Assembly: GCA_018365455.1 (NCBI GenBank)
Contig: JAGZJZ010000008.1
Location: 62,001-126,000, forward strand
Length of the DNA: 64,000 nt
Direction: 5' to 3'
Source of the DNA: Clostridiales bacterium
GTDB taxonomy: Bacteria; Bacillota; Clostridia; Lachnospirales; Lachnospiraceae
Part shown: in pieces, positions 9,196 through 17,328 of the stretch
Layout: every line of letters begins with the position of its first letter
Numbering within the stretch: position 1 is the first letter of the stretch
Translations under genes and position numbers: made by a program
Notes under the pieces: generated by a model
What the model was told of the DNA's origin: nothing
Databases searched by the model: none
The model's input: the letters and a program-made list of their open reading frames with translations, nothing else

Positions 9196-10881
9196 ATGCG
9201 GGAAAATAGGGAGGAGTATGTCATAAAAATTGACAATCTTCCATGTGGTTTCTGCAAAATTAGAAATGATGATATTCTGACCATTGTGAGTGCGAATGAC
9301 TTTTTTTATCAGAGTTATGGATACGCGCCCCGGGAGGCAGAATCTGCAGGATTCACTGCAATAAGTAATATCATACATCCGGCTGACTGGCCGAAGGCAA
9401 AAGAGAAAATAGACAGATGTAAGAAAGAGCGTTTGGATTATATAGAAATAGAAGTGAAAACATTACATAGCTCCGGAAGCGTTCTCTGGAATCTGATCAA
9501 GTGCACATCAGACCCCGATGAAGACAACTGTTTGAATTGTATCATACTGGATATCAGTAAACGGATGGAAGCAATTGAGGCTCTGAAAATGGGAGAAAAA
9601 GAGAAGGTTCTGCTCCTTGGACATGCCAAACGTTTTGCTTTCCGGTTTTATCCGAGTACACGAACTGCTGTATTATCGGAGGATACAGCGATGGAACTGG
9701 GACTTCCGGTGAAGGTGGAGAATCTGCCGGAGAGTATCGCAGATACCTATCCTGCAAAAGAGAGCAGAGATGAGTTTATCACTTTTTATGAACGTATGCT
9801 GGAAGGCCGGCCTAAGGGAACTGCAATTTTACATTTTCGCAATAAGACAGGGGATTATACCTGGTATGAATGTACCTTTTCCATGGTGTACAACCGGGAG
9901 GGACTGCCGCTGCATGCCATCGTGTCCTTTGAGGATATCAGTGAACAGCGTGAAAAAGAAATTGCATATGAAAAATGGAGCCAGTTTAACCAGTCCCAGC
10001 AGGAGAATGCCGTTGCTTATTATGAATGCGATATTACGAAAAATATTCTGGAGAGTGTCCGGACAGATTCCAATAATATCCTGCCGGAAGCGGTAGTGGA
10101 AACTTATGATAAAACACTTGAATATGTTGTGGAGAATCTGATTGTGCCCGAGGACAGGCAGGGTTATGTTGAATTATTCTGCAGGAGTGAAATGATCCGC
10201 CAGTTCCACAACGGGAAGCGGGAAATGAAAATGGAATGCCAGCGCTATGCAAAAGACGGGACGGTATACTGGGTTATGGCATCACTCCAGATGCTTCCCG
10301 ATCCCTATTCAGACCATATAAAAGCATTTATCCTGATAACGGATATTGACAAAGAAAAACGCAAAGCCTTGGAACTGCATGAACGGTCAAGGCGGGATCC
10401 GCTCACCGGGGTGCTGAACCGACGGGCGATCATTGACCAGGTCACGGATGTATTGGATAAAAGCCAGCCGAACAGCAGACACATCTTTATAATGGTAGAT
10501 ATTGATCATTTTAAAGAATTAAACGACAACAAAGGACATCAGTTTGGAGACTGGGTTTTGTCAGTGATAACCAGTAAATTAAAGGAATCCCTGCGTGCAG
10601 ATGACATTTTGGGACGTTTGGGAGGTGATGAATTTATCGCTTTCTTAAAAGATGTGCCGGATGAAAATGTTTTACAGGAGCGTCTGGATACCCTTTTGAA
10701 AAAACTGGCGTTTTCCACGGGCAGCGCCTATAATATTACCGGGAGTCTTGGAATTGCTGTCTATCCAAAAGACGGAAAGGACTTTGACGGATTATACAAA
10801 AAGGCAGATCTTGCATTATATGAAGCAAAACGCCGGGGCAGAAACCAATATGTCTTCTATAAGCCCGGCATGATACAATGA
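9196..10881 (+). CDS. PAS-domain diguanylate cyclase (GGDEF)
   Basis: A 561-residue soluble signalling protein. An N-terminal PAS-like sensor (about 10-120) with NDFFYQSYGY is followed by at least two further PAS/PAC-like modules (about 130-260 and 270-390), and a C-terminal GGDEF domain makes cyclic di-GMP from GTP. The active-site GGDEF is intact within GRLGGDEFIAFL. An inhibitory RxxD site (RADD) sits five residues upstream, so product feedback is expected. No transmembrane segment or EAL domain is seen. The start chosen is ATG 9196, after the AGGAGGGG site at 9181-9188; an in-frame TTG at 9160 lies upstream of that site. The ligand sensed is unknown. Confidence 0.88.
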   Translation: MRENREEYVIKIDNLPCGFCKIRNDDILTIVSANDFFYQSYGYAPREAESAGFTAISNIIHPADWPKAKEKIDRCKKERLDYIEIEVKTLHSSGSVLWNLIKCTSDPDEDNCLNCIILDISKRMEAIEALKMGEKEKVLLLGHAKRFAFRFYPSTRTAVLSEDTAMELGLPVKVENLPESIADTYPAKESRDEFITFYERMLEGRPKGTAILHFRNKTGDYTWYECTFSMVYNREGLPLHAIVSFEDISEQREKEIAYEKWSQFNQSQQENAVAYYECDITKNILESVRTDSNNILPEAVVETYDKTLEYVVENLIVPEDRQGYVELFCRSEMIRQFHNGKREMKMECQRYAKDGTVYWVMASLQMLPDPYSDHIKAFILITDIDKEKRKALELHERSRRDPLTGVLNRRAIIDQVTDVLDKSQPNSRHIFIMVDIDHFKELNDNKGHQFGDWVLSVITSKLKESLRADDILGRLGGDEFIAFLKDVPDENVLQERLDTLLKKLAFSTGSAYNITGSLGIAVYPKDGKDFDGLYKKADLALYEAKRRGRNQYVFYKPGMIQ

Positions 10882-10971
10882 TAAATTTTTATCAATTCTT
10901 TGGATTTGGGATTGCGTGGTATTGTGTGGAGTGAAGAAAACCCTGTCCCCAAAATCTGTTAATTCCTCTGA

Positions 10972-10998
10972 AACCCTGTATTTTACAGGGTTTTTTTT
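10972..10998 (+). terminator. Terminator after the diguanylate cyclase gene
   Basis: AACCCTGTA (10972-10980) and TACAGGGTT (10984-10992) form a perfect stem with a short loop and then eight T. It separates this gene from the BMC operon. Confidence 0.85.
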
Positions 10999-11023
10999 GT
11001 CCTAAAAATTATTGAGAAAGATG

Positions 11024-11052
11024 TTGATTTTTAGTGGCATTCGTGTTAAAAT
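11024..11052 (+). promoter_or_regulatory. Probable promoter of the main BMC operon
   Basis: TTGATT (11024-11029), a 17-base spacer and TAAAAT (11047-11052) with an extended TGn just upstream of the -10. It lies between the preceding terminator and the strong AAGGAGG site (11091-11097) of the first gene. No LacI-type palindrome or catabolite-response element was recognised nearby, so the controlling regulator is not visible here. Confidence 0.6.
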
Positions 11053-11106
11053 AAATTAAACCAAAAATAAAACAACACAAACAAACATGTAAGGAGGATT
11101 TTTTTC

Positions 11107-11916
11107 ATGGCTAATGAATATGAAATCAAAAAACAAATTTGTGAGATCGGTAAGAGAATTTACGACAGAAATATGGTTGCTGCAAACGACGGTAACATTT
11201 CAGTAAAAATAAGTGATAACGAGTTCTTATGTACACCAACAGGTGTTTCCAAAGGATTCATGACACCAGAATTTATCTGTAAAGTAGATGCAAAAGGAAA
11301 TGTTCTTCAGGCAAACGGAAACTTCAAACCTTCATCTGAAATCAAAATGCATATGAGAGTTTACGAAAAAAGACCGGATGTTGGAGCAGTAGTACATGCT
11401 CATCCTACATTTGCAACAAGCTTTGCAATTGCAGGTATTCCTTTAACTCAGCCAATTATGCCGGAAGCAGTTATCGCTTTAGGATGCGTTCCGATCGCTG
11501 AATATGGTACACCTTCTACCGTTGAAATTCCAGATAACGTAGAAAAATACTTACCATATTATGATGCTGTATTACTGGAAAGCCACGGAGCTTTAACATG
11601 GAGCACAGACCTGTTAGCAGCTTACCACAAAATGGAATCTGTTGAATTCTACGCAGAATTATTATACAAATCCAAAATGCTTGGCGGACCAAAGGAATTT
11701 GACAAAGAGCAGATCGCTAAATTATATGAAATCAGAAGACAGATGGGTCTTCCTGGAAAACATCCTGCAAATATCTGCGCTGAATTAGGCGGAAAATGCG
11801 GCGGTGGATGCCACTCAGCAGAAGGCTGCAACTGTGGATCAGCAAAAGCTGACGAACCTAGCGTTGAGGCAATCGTTGCTGAAGTGACAAAGAAAATCCT
11901 TGCTCAGATGAAATAA
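11107..11916 (+). CDS. BMC-associated class II aldolase (fuculose/rhamnulose-1-phosphate type)
   Basis: A 269-residue class II aldolase/adducin-family protein. It is expected to split L-fuculose-1-phosphate or L-rhamnulose-1-phosphate into dihydroxyacetone phosphate and L-lactaldehyde. Zinc and phosphate-site motifs are intact: NDGNISVK, PSSEIKMH with the catalytic Glu, VVHAHPTFA, and LESHGALTW. The catalytic domain ends near residue 225. It is followed by a Cys-rich patch with six Cys (about 227-246) and then a predicted amphipathic helix (SVEAIVAEVTKKILAQMK) that looks like a C-terminal encapsulation peptide. As first gene of the operon it supplies the aldehyde for the shell-enclosed dehydrogenases. 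5-Deoxyribulose-1-phosphate is an alternative substrate for this family. Confidence 0.85.
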   Translation: MANEYEIKKQICEIGKRIYDRNMVAANDGNISVKISDNEFLCTPTGVSKGFMTPEFICKVDAKGNVLQANGNFKPSSEIKMHMRVYEKRPDVGAVVHAHPTFATSFAIAGIPLTQPIMPEAVIALGCVPIAEYGTPSTVEIPDNVEKYLPYYDAVLLESHGALTWSTDLLAAYHKMESVEFYAELLYKSKMLGGPKEFDKEQIAKLYEIRRQMGLPGKHPANICAELGGKCGGGCHSAEGCNCGSAKADEPSVEAIVAEVTKKILAQMK

Positions 11917-11930
11917 GGGGGTACCACATA

Positions 11931-13343
11931 ATGGCTATTAACGAACAAGAAATTCAAGATATTGTTCGAAGCGTGTTAAAAGGCATGGGTACGACGGCGG
12001 ATAAACCGGCAGGATCTTCTAAAAAATTACTGGGTGTATTTGATGATATCAATGATGCAATTGCAGCAGCAAAAGAAGCCCAGAAAGAAATTCAGCCAAT
12101 GCCATTAGAGTTTCGTGAAAAGATCATCTCCAATATCCGTAAGAAAACACTGGAAAATGCAAAAATGTTTGCAGAGCTGGGTGTAGAAGAAACCGGAATG
12201 GGAAATGTAGGACATAAAATTTTGAAACACCAGCTGGTTGCAGAAAAGACTCCTGGAACAGAGGATCTTTCTACTGTGGCATGGTCGGGAGACAGAGGAC
12301 TTACTCTGGTAGAAATGGGACCGTTCGGAGTTATCGGTGCAGTTTGTCCGTCTACGAACCCTACGGAAACCGTAGTATGTAATTCTATCGGAATGATCGC
12401 AGCAGGAAACACAGTTGTATTTGCACCACATCCATCTGCTAAAAATGGTTCAAATCTGGCAATTGATATGATTAACAGAGCCAGCGTTGAAGTGGGCGGA
12501 CCGGAAAATATAGCCGTTGCTGTAACAGAACCGACTATGGAAGTCAGCAAAGTAATTTTCTCACATAAAGATATCTCATTATTAGTAGCAACAGGAGGCC
12601 CAGGTGTAGTAACCACCGTTCTTTCTTCCGGTAAGAGAGCAATGGGAGCGGGCGCAGGAAATCCACCTGTTTTAGTTGATGAAACAGCTAATATCCCGAA
12701 AGCTGCGGAAGATATCATCAATGGATGTACATTTGACAATAACCTGCCTTGTATTGCTGAAAAGGAAGTTGTTGCAGTTGATATGATAGCGGACGAGCTG
12801 ATCTACCATATGGAACAGGTTGGATGTTATCATGCAAACGCAGAAGAAGTTCAGAAATTAATCCAGACTGTTTTTAATGAGAAAAACGGTAAGAGAACCC
12901 TGAACAGACAGTGCGTTGGACGCAGTGCAAAAGTTCTTCTTAGCAAAATCGGAGTTACGGTTGGCGATGAAATCCGTTGTATCATATTCGAAGGTGAAAA
13001 AACAAATCCTATGATCTGGGAAGAGCTTATGATGCCGATTCTGGGTATCGTAAGAGTAAAGAATGTAGAAGAGGGTATGGGCATTGCCGTTGAATTAGAA
13101 CATGGCAACAGACATTCCGCACATATGCATTCAACAAATGTAAATAACCTTACAAAGTTTGGTAAAATGATCGACACCGCGATCTTTGTGAAAAATGCCC
13201 CATCTTATGCAGCACTTGGATTTGGAGGAGAAGGATATCCTACTTTCACAATCTGCAGCCGTACAGGTGAAGGATTAACCTCCGCTAAAAACTTTACTAA
13301 GAGCAGAAGATGTGTAATGGGCGATGCACTTTGCATCAGATAA
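11931..13343 (+). CDS. pduP: CoA-acylating aldehyde dehydrogenase of the BMC (PduP/EutE type)
   Basis: A 470-residue NAD-dependent aldehyde dehydrogenase that converts the lumen aldehyde, probably lactaldehyde here, to its acyl-CoA. The N-terminal helix (INEQEIQDIVRSVLKGMG) is a classic BMC encapsulation peptide, joined to the catalytic domain by a short Pro/Ser/Lys linker. The catalytic Cys is in NNLPCIAEKEV (Cys 274), and the Gly-rich cofactor loop ATGGPGVV is present. The C-terminal GEGYPTFTI segment is also family-typical. It lies 14 bases after the aldolase with a good AAGGGGG site. The paired PduL downstream would convert the acyl-CoA to acyl phosphate and recycle CoA inside the shell. 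Confidence 0.93.
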   Translation: MAINEQEIQDIVRSVLKGMGTTADKPAGSSKKLLGVFDDINDAIAAAKEAQKEIQPMPLEFREKIISNIRKKTLENAKMFAELGVEETGMGNVGHKILKHQLVAEKTPGTEDLSTVAWSGDRGLTLVEMGPFGVIGAVCPSTNPTETVVCNSIGMIAAGNTVVFAPHPSAKNGSNLAIDMINRASVEVGGPENIAVAVTEPTMEVSKVIFSHKDISLLVATGGPGVVTTVLSSGKRAMGAGAGNPPVLVDETANIPKAAEDIINGCTFDNNLPCIAEKEVVAVDMIADELIYHMEQVGCYHANAEEVQKLIQTVFNEKNGKRTLNRQCVGRSAKVLLSKIGVTVGDEIRCIIFEGEKTNPMIWEELMMPILGIVRVKNVEEGMGIAVELEHGNRHSAHMHSTNVNNLTKFGKMIDTAIFVKNAPSYAALGFGGEGYPTFTICSRTGEGLTSAKNFTKSRRCVMGDALCIR

Positions 13344-13355
13344 GGAGTGATAGAC

Positions 13356-14564
13356 GTGGAAATGAATATAGAAGAAATCGTAAAACAGGTGCTTTCTGAA
13401 ATGCAGGGTAATACCAGCAGTGCAGCACCGGCAGCAGCTCCTTGTAAAGCAGCTGGATCTATTCCGGCAACTTCAAAAGTAGCAATGCTGACAGCTTTGG
13501 AACATTATGATATCAAAGAATTTCCGATTCCGGAAATCGGCGATGACGACATCCTGGTTAAAGTTGAAGGATGCGGCGTTTGCGGTACAGATGCACACGA
13601 ATTCAAAAGAGATCCATTTAGTTTGATTCCTGTTGTACTTGGACACGAAGGAACCGGCGAAATTGTTAAAATCGGTAAAAACGTGAAAAAAGACAGCGCA
13701 GGCAAAGCTCTCGGACTTGGCGATAAAGTTGTTACCTGTATGATTTTCAAAGATGATCCGGACATTACCATGTTCGACTTAAATAAACAGAACGTAGGCG
13801 GAGCTGATGTATACGGCTTACTTCCGGATGATGATATTCATCTGAACGGATGGTTTGCAGATTACCTGGTTATCCGTAAAGGTTCTACTGTATTTAACGT
13901 AAGTGAACTGGATTTAGAGTCCAGAATCTTAATTGAGCCATGTGCAGTATTAATCCATGCTGTAGAAAGAGCTAAAACAACCGGAATCTTAAGATTCAAC
14001 AGCAGAGTTGTTGTTCAGGGATGCGGACCGATCGGTCTGATTTGTATCTCAATCTTAAAGACAATGGGAATTCAGAATATCGTTGCAGTAGACGGCGAGC
14101 AGAAGAGACTTGATTTCGCGAAAGAAATGGGCGCATCTGAAACTGTAAACTTCAAAGACCATAAAGGAATTGAAGCACTTGCAGATGGCGTGAAAGCGGC
14201 ATTTGGCGGATACCTTGCAGACTTTGCATTCCAGTGTACCGGATCTCCGATCGCTCATGCAAACATCTACAAATTCATCCGTAACGGCGGCGGACTTTGT
14301 GAACTTGGATTCTTCATCAATGGTGGAGATGCAACAATCAATCCTCACTTTGATATCTGCTCCAAAGAAATCACAATCGTTGGTTCCTGGGTATATACAC
14401 TCAGAGATTATGCAACTACATTTGAATTCTTAAAGGGCGCTCAGGCAATCGGACTTCCAATGAAGAAACTGATCACACATAAGTTCCCGTTAAGTCAAAT
14501 TAATGAAGCTCATGTAACAAATCTGAAGATGGAAGGTCTTAAGATCGCTATCATCAACGAGTAA
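13356..14564 (+). CDS. BMC-targeted zinc-type alcohol dehydrogenase lacking the structural zinc lobe
   Basis: A 402-residue MDR-family dehydrogenase likely to reduce lactaldehyde to 1,2-propanediol (or another aldehyde to its alcohol) and regenerate NAD+ in the compartment. The N-terminus (MEMNIEEIVKQVLSEMQ) is an encapsulation-type helix followed by an Ala/Pro linker. The catalytic-zinc motif GCGVCGTDAHEF and GHEGTGEI are present, and the Rossmann motif GCGPIGLICI follows. The four-Cys structural zinc cluster found in most relatives is absent: the equivalent stretch (near DKVVTCMIFKDDPD) has only one Cys. The start is GTG 13356, eight bases after AAGGAG. Most propanediol loci use an iron-dependent PduQ instead, so this is a non-orthologous replacement. 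Confidence 0.82.
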   Translation: MEMNIEEIVKQVLSEMQGNTSSAAPAAAPCKAAGSIPATSKVAMLTALEHYDIKEFPIPEIGDDDILVKVEGCGVCGTDAHEFKRDPFSLIPVVLGHEGTGEIVKIGKNVKKDSAGKALGLGDKVVTCMIFKDDPDITMFDLNKQNVGGADVYGLLPDDDIHLNGWFADYLVIRKGSTVFNVSELDLESRILIEPCAVLIHAVERAKTTGILRFNSRVVVQGCGPIGLICISILKTMGIQNIVAVDGEQKRLDFAKEMGASETVNFKDHKGIEALADGVKAAFGGYLADFAFQCTGSPIAHANIYKFIRNGGGLCELGFFINGGDATINPHFDICSKEITIVGSWVYTLRDYATTFEFLKGAQAIGLPMKKLITHKFPLSQINEAHVTNLKMEGLKIAIINE

Positions 14565-14585
14565 GTGAAAGGAGTGTGTTAGGCC

Positions 14586-14891
14586 ATGCGTGAAGCAGCA
14601 GGAATTTTAGAAGTGTTTGGATGCGTAGCAGCATTTGTGGCGGCAGATGCAGCAGCAAAAGCGGCAAATGTCAGGATCGAATCCATTGACAAGAACAAGC
14701 CTGCAAATGCAGATGCGTTACCGGTACCCCTTATTACTTGCTTAAAAATCAGAGGCAGTGTTGCAGATGTAAATGCTGCAATGGATGCAGCGGAAGAAGC
14801 AGCAAACAGTATTACAGGTGTTGTAACAAGATATATTATCCCAGCTCCATCAGAGGATACTGAAAAGATGTTGAGAATAAGTGCAATATAG
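14586..14891 (+). CDS. BMC-H shell protein (first)
   Basis: A 101-residue single-domain BMC protein that would form hexamers tiling the shell facets. The fold-defining pattern is visible: ILEVFGCVAAFVAADAAAKAANV, a central CLKIRGSVADVNAAMDAAEEAA, and a C-terminal VVTRYIIPAPSEDTEKML. It is more divergent than the next BMC-H: an insert (NKPANADALPVP) sits where the others have GSGLV pore-loop residues, so its pore probably differs in size or charge. It is preceded by AAAGGAG and lies 21 bases after the alcohol dehydrogenase. Confidence 0.9.
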   Translation: MREAAGILEVFGCVAAFVAADAAAKAANVRIESIDKNKPANADALPVPLITCLKIRGSVADVNAAMDAAEEAANSITGVVTRYIIPAPSEDTEKMLRISAI

Positions 14892-15013
14892 TGTAGAATA
14901 AATGTAATAGTTCGACATGACTGAACTGTTACGAATAAATGTTTAGAGTAGATAAAATGAAGAAATATCTGATGTTGGAAAAACAACAAGGTTAATTAAG
15001 GAGGATTTTTATA

Positions 15014-15289
15014 ATGACACAGGAAGCTTTAGGAATGGTAGAAACAAGAGGTTTAGTAGCAGCAATTGAGGCATCTGACGCTATGGTGAAAGCAGCAGAC
15101 GTTCAGTTAGTAGGAACAGAAAAAATCGGTTCAGGTCTTGTAACAGTTTTAGTTCGTGGAGATGTTGGAGCTGTTAAAGCAGCTACAGAAGTAGGTGCAG
15201 CAGCAGCAGGAAAACTTGGCGAGTTAGTAGCAGTACACGTTATCCCAAGACCTCACACAGACGTAGAAAAAATATTACCAAGCATCTAA
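15014..15289 (+). CDS. BMC-H shell protein, canonical (second)
   Basis: A 91-residue canonical hexameric shell protein of the PduA/PduJ/EutM type. It opens MTQEALGMVETRGLVAAIEA, has the pore loop KIGSGLVTVLVRGDVGAV and ends in VHVIPRPHTDVEKILP. A textbook AAGGAGGA site lies upstream (14999-15006). It differs by only about ten residues from the lone BMC-H at 58737 in the second sugar locus. It is probably the most abundant facet protein. Confidence 0.95.
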   Translation: MTQEALGMVETRGLVAAIEASDAMVKAADVQLVGTEKIGSGLVTVLVRGDVGAVKAATEVGAAAAGKLGELVAVHVIPRPHTDVEKILPSI

Positions 15290-15327
15290 TACGTGCTCCA
15301 ATATCCTGAAAACAGAAGGAAAGATAT

Positions 15328-15624
15328 ATGAAATCAATTGGATTAATTGAATTACCTAATATTACGGATGCGATTCAGGCACTTGATGTCATGCTGAAAA
15401 CAGCAGACATCAGGTTCCTGACTTGGGAAAAGAAGTTAGGCGGACGACTGGTAACCATAATCGTTCAAGGCAATGTTTCTGCAGTAACGGAAGCGATAGA
15501 GTCTGCAAAGAGAAGTGCAGTGGGCAATATTGTGGCATCTGCAGTGATAGCAAATCCACATGAAGAAACAATGAACCTTGTAGAAATCAGTAGAAAGAAA
15601 TATAAGTTTCTACAGGAAGATTAA
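15328..15624 (+). CDS. BMC-H shell protein, divergent (third)
   Basis: A 98-residue single BMC domain: MKSIGLIELPNITDAIQALD, then LGGRLVTIIVQGNVSAVTEA, then VIANPHEETMNLVEI. It lacks the usual Lys-Ile-Gly-Ser-Gly pore signature (KLGGRL instead) and carries a basic C-terminal tail (SRKKYKFLQED). These differences predict a distinct pore and altered edge contacts, as in minor shell proteins. The ribosome site is AGAAGGAAAG. Confidence 0.88.
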   Translation: MKSIGLIELPNITDAIQALDVMLKTADIRFLTWEKKLGGRLVTIIVQGNVSAVTEAIESAKRSAVGNIVASAVIANPHEETMNLVEISRKKYKFLQED

Positions 15625-15675
15625 AATCTGTTGCAGACGGATTCTAATACTTCAGGATAAATCGAGGTAAAAGAT

Positions 15676-16080
15676 ATGGCCGATGAAAAGAATGTAAAAT
15701 CTGCAGCTGCGAAAGCTCCTGCAAAAAGAAAACCAAGAACAACCCGCAAAAATGCGAATGCTGCCCCACCGGCAGCAAAACCAGTGATTAAGGAGGATAT
15801 CAGAATGGAACTTCAGGCATTAGGAATGATAGAAACAAGAGGACTTATTGCTTCAATCGAAGCAGCAGATGCTATGTTAAAAGCAGCTAATGTAGTTTTA
15901 GTAGGAACAGAAAAAATCGGTTCCGGTCTTGTAAGTGTTATGGTTCGTGGAGATGTTGGAGCAGTAAAAGCAGCTGTTGAAGCTGGAAGCGCTTCTGCTG
16001 GAAGATTAGGCGAAGTAATCGCTGTTCATGTAATCCCAAGACCACATACTGACGTAGAAAAGATCCTTCCACAGTTTTAA
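15676..16080 (+). CDS. BMC-H shell protein with basic N-terminal extension or internal start (fourth)
   Basis: The frame encodes 134 residues: about 43 residues rich in Lys, Arg, Ala and Pro (for example APAKRKPRTTRKN), then a canonical BMC-H beginning MELQALGMIETRGLIASIE. Two starts are possible. ATG 15676 follows a weak GAGG. ATG 15805, at the exact beginning of the BMC domain, follows a strong AAGGAGG (15790-15796) with eight-base spacing. The short form alone would be an ordinary 91-residue BMC-H. The extension keeps frame through 43 codons, which argues that both forms may be made. The long tail would be positively charged and could face the lumen or bind nucleic acid or enzymes; that role is an inference. 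Confidence 0.85.
   Translation: MADEKNVKSAAAKAPAKRKPRTTRKNANAAPPAAKPVIKEDIRMELQALGMIETRGLIASIEAADAMLKAANVVLVGTEKIGSGLVSVMVRGDVGAVKAAVEAGSASAGRLGEVIAVHVIPRPHTDVEKILPQF
15790..15807 (+). promoter_or_regulatory. Strong internal ribosome binding site within the fourth BMC-H frame
   Basis: AAGGAGG at 15790-15796 is followed after eight bases by ATG 15805, in frame with the upstream ATG 15676. It is as strong as the site of the canonical BMC-H at 15014, and it predicts an independent short product. Confidence 0.65.
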
Positions 16081-16301
16081 TTAACAAACTACCGCAGACA
16101 TGTCCATACGGCTCATGCCCGCGCAAATAGACATTTGATATTGCATGCTTTCTTTACGGACAAGATGATGACTGTGAAGAGGCATGCAGTTGACTTTATA
16201 AGTCAGGATGTGATTTTTTGAAATCCAAAATAGTGGATATGGTAGCTGTGTCCAGGATGCTCTATGAATTGAATAACCCCATGAAGAGAGGGACCGAAAA
16301 A

Positions 16302-16949
16302 ATGCAGGAACAACAATTAGTAGATGAGATTGCAAGGTTAGTAGCTGAGCAGTTAAAAAATAGTGTTGATGTATATAACCCGGCTGATGAGATTCCTATT
16401 GGAATTTCTGCAAGACATGTGCATCTTAGCAGAGAAGATGTAGAAACCTTATTTGGTAAGGGTTATCAGTTAAATAAGAAAAAAGAACTCATGGGCGGGC
16501 AGTTCGCAGCTCAGGAGTGTGTAACCATCGTTGGAACAAAATTAAGAGCAATTGAAAATGTCAGAGTTTTGGGACCGGAGAGAAGCCAGTCTCAGGTTGA
16601 AGTTGCCAAGACAGATGCGATACGTCTGGGATTAAACCCGCCGGTTCGTCAGTCAGGGGATCTTGCAGGCTCCGCACCAATTGCAATGGTTGGTCCAAAA
16701 GGTGTTGTATATTTGAAAGAAGGATGTATTGTTGCAAAAAGACATATTCATATGTCACCGGCAGATGCAGCCAGATATGGCGTAAAAGACAAACAGGTTG
16801 TGAAAGTTCGTTTTGACAGCGGCCGCGGCGGTGTTTTTGAAGATGTTGTAATCAGAGTACATGATACATTTACATTAGAGATGCATATAGATACCGATGA
16901 AGCAAATGGCTTGGGCATCGGTAAAGAAATGGGAATTTTAATTAAATAG
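16302..16949 (+). CDS. pduL: Phosphate acyltransferase PduL
   Basis: A 215-residue PduL (PTAC family) that swaps CoA for phosphate on the acyl-CoA made by the aldehyde dehydrogenase, giving an acyl phosphate usable for ATP. The N-terminal helix (QEQQLVDEIARLVAEQLKN) is an encapsulation peptide. Two PTAC repeats carry the di-zinc His motifs: ISARHVHLSREDV (about 47-57) and AKRHIHMSPADAA (about 145-155). The start is ATG 16302, after AGAGGGA. The same frame is open back to 16218, adding 28 residues that do not resemble PduL. About 220 bases separate it from the previous shell gene. Confidence 0.93.
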   Translation: MQEQQLVDEIARLVAEQLKNSVDVYNPADEIPIGISARHVHLSREDVETLFGKGYQLNKKKELMGGQFAAQECVTIVGTKLRAIENVRVLGPERSQSQVEVAKTDAIRLGLNPPVRQSGDLAGSAPIAMVGPKGVVYLKEGCIVAKRHIHMSPADAARYGVKDKQVVKVRFDSGRGGVFEDVVIRVHDTFTLEMHIDTDEANGLGIGKEMGILIK

Positions 16950-16952
16950 CAA

Positions 16953-17022
16953 GTGCGACAAATGACGCAGCGAGTGCAACGATGTCGCAGAAAGCGCGAC
17001 GAATGTCGCATATAACGCGACA
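16953..17022 (+). repeat. Three-and-a-half tandem hairpin repeats between pduL and the vertex gene
   Basis: Near-palindromic units of 16-17 bases lie at 16953-16969, 16974-16989 and 16994-17010, each of the form GYGCRACRAATGWCGCA and separated by four bases. A half unit (CGCGACA) follows at 17016-17022. Each unit can fold as a short stem such as GCGAC/GTCGC. The array ends just before the AGGAGGA site of the next gene. Confidence 0.8.
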
Positions 17023-17034
17023 CAGGAGGAAAGC

Positions 17035-17313
17035 ATGATTATAGGCAAAGTAGTTGGAACGGTAATTTGTACAAGAAAGAATAATGATCTTGTGGGAAGC
17101 AAATTCCTGATCGTAGATCCAATGGAAAAGATGAAAACTGATAACAGTAGCCGTCTTGTTGCCGTGGATAACGTAGGAGCCGGTATCGGTGATATCGTGC
17201 TGGTGACGACAGGTAGTTCTGCGCGGCTTGGCTGTGGTGATCCGGATTCTCCGATTGATGCATGTATTGTAGGTATTGTAGATGACCCGCAAAAAATAGT
17301 CATAGTAGAATAG
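17035..17313 (+). CDS. pduN: BMC-P pentameric vertex protein (EutN/PduN/CcmL family)
   Basis: A 92-residue EutN/CcmL-fold protein that forms pentamers closing the twelve vertices of the shell. Family features are the start MIIGKVVGTVICTRKN, the central GSKFLIVDP, VAVDNVGAGIGDIVLVTTGSSAR, and the C-terminal DACIVGIVD. It is the only vertex protein in the window, so any shell built with the second BMC-H at 58737 would need it, unless another locus exists. The ribosome site is AGGAGGA. Confidence 0.95.
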   Translation: MIIGKVVGTVICTRKNNDLVGSKFLIVDPMEKMKTDNSSRLVAVDNVGAGIGDIVLVTTGSSARLGCGDPDSPIDACIVGIVDDPQKIVIVE

Positions 17314-17328
17314 GTTGGAGTGGACGCA

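Noticed and set aside
12092..12739. Long minus-strand open frame (215 codons) opposite the aldehyde dehydrogenase gene
   Set aside because: It lies wholly antisense to a clearly conserved gene and shows no recognisable domain; it is a codon-bias shadow.
16218..16301. N-terminal extension of PduL
   Set aside because: The 28 extra codons do not resemble PduL and would place the encapsulation helix internally; AGAGGGA favours ATG 16302.
17320..17328. GTG start for PduS
   Set aside because: The GTG overlaps its own would-be Shine-Dalgarno (TTGGAG); ATG 17329 has proper spacing.
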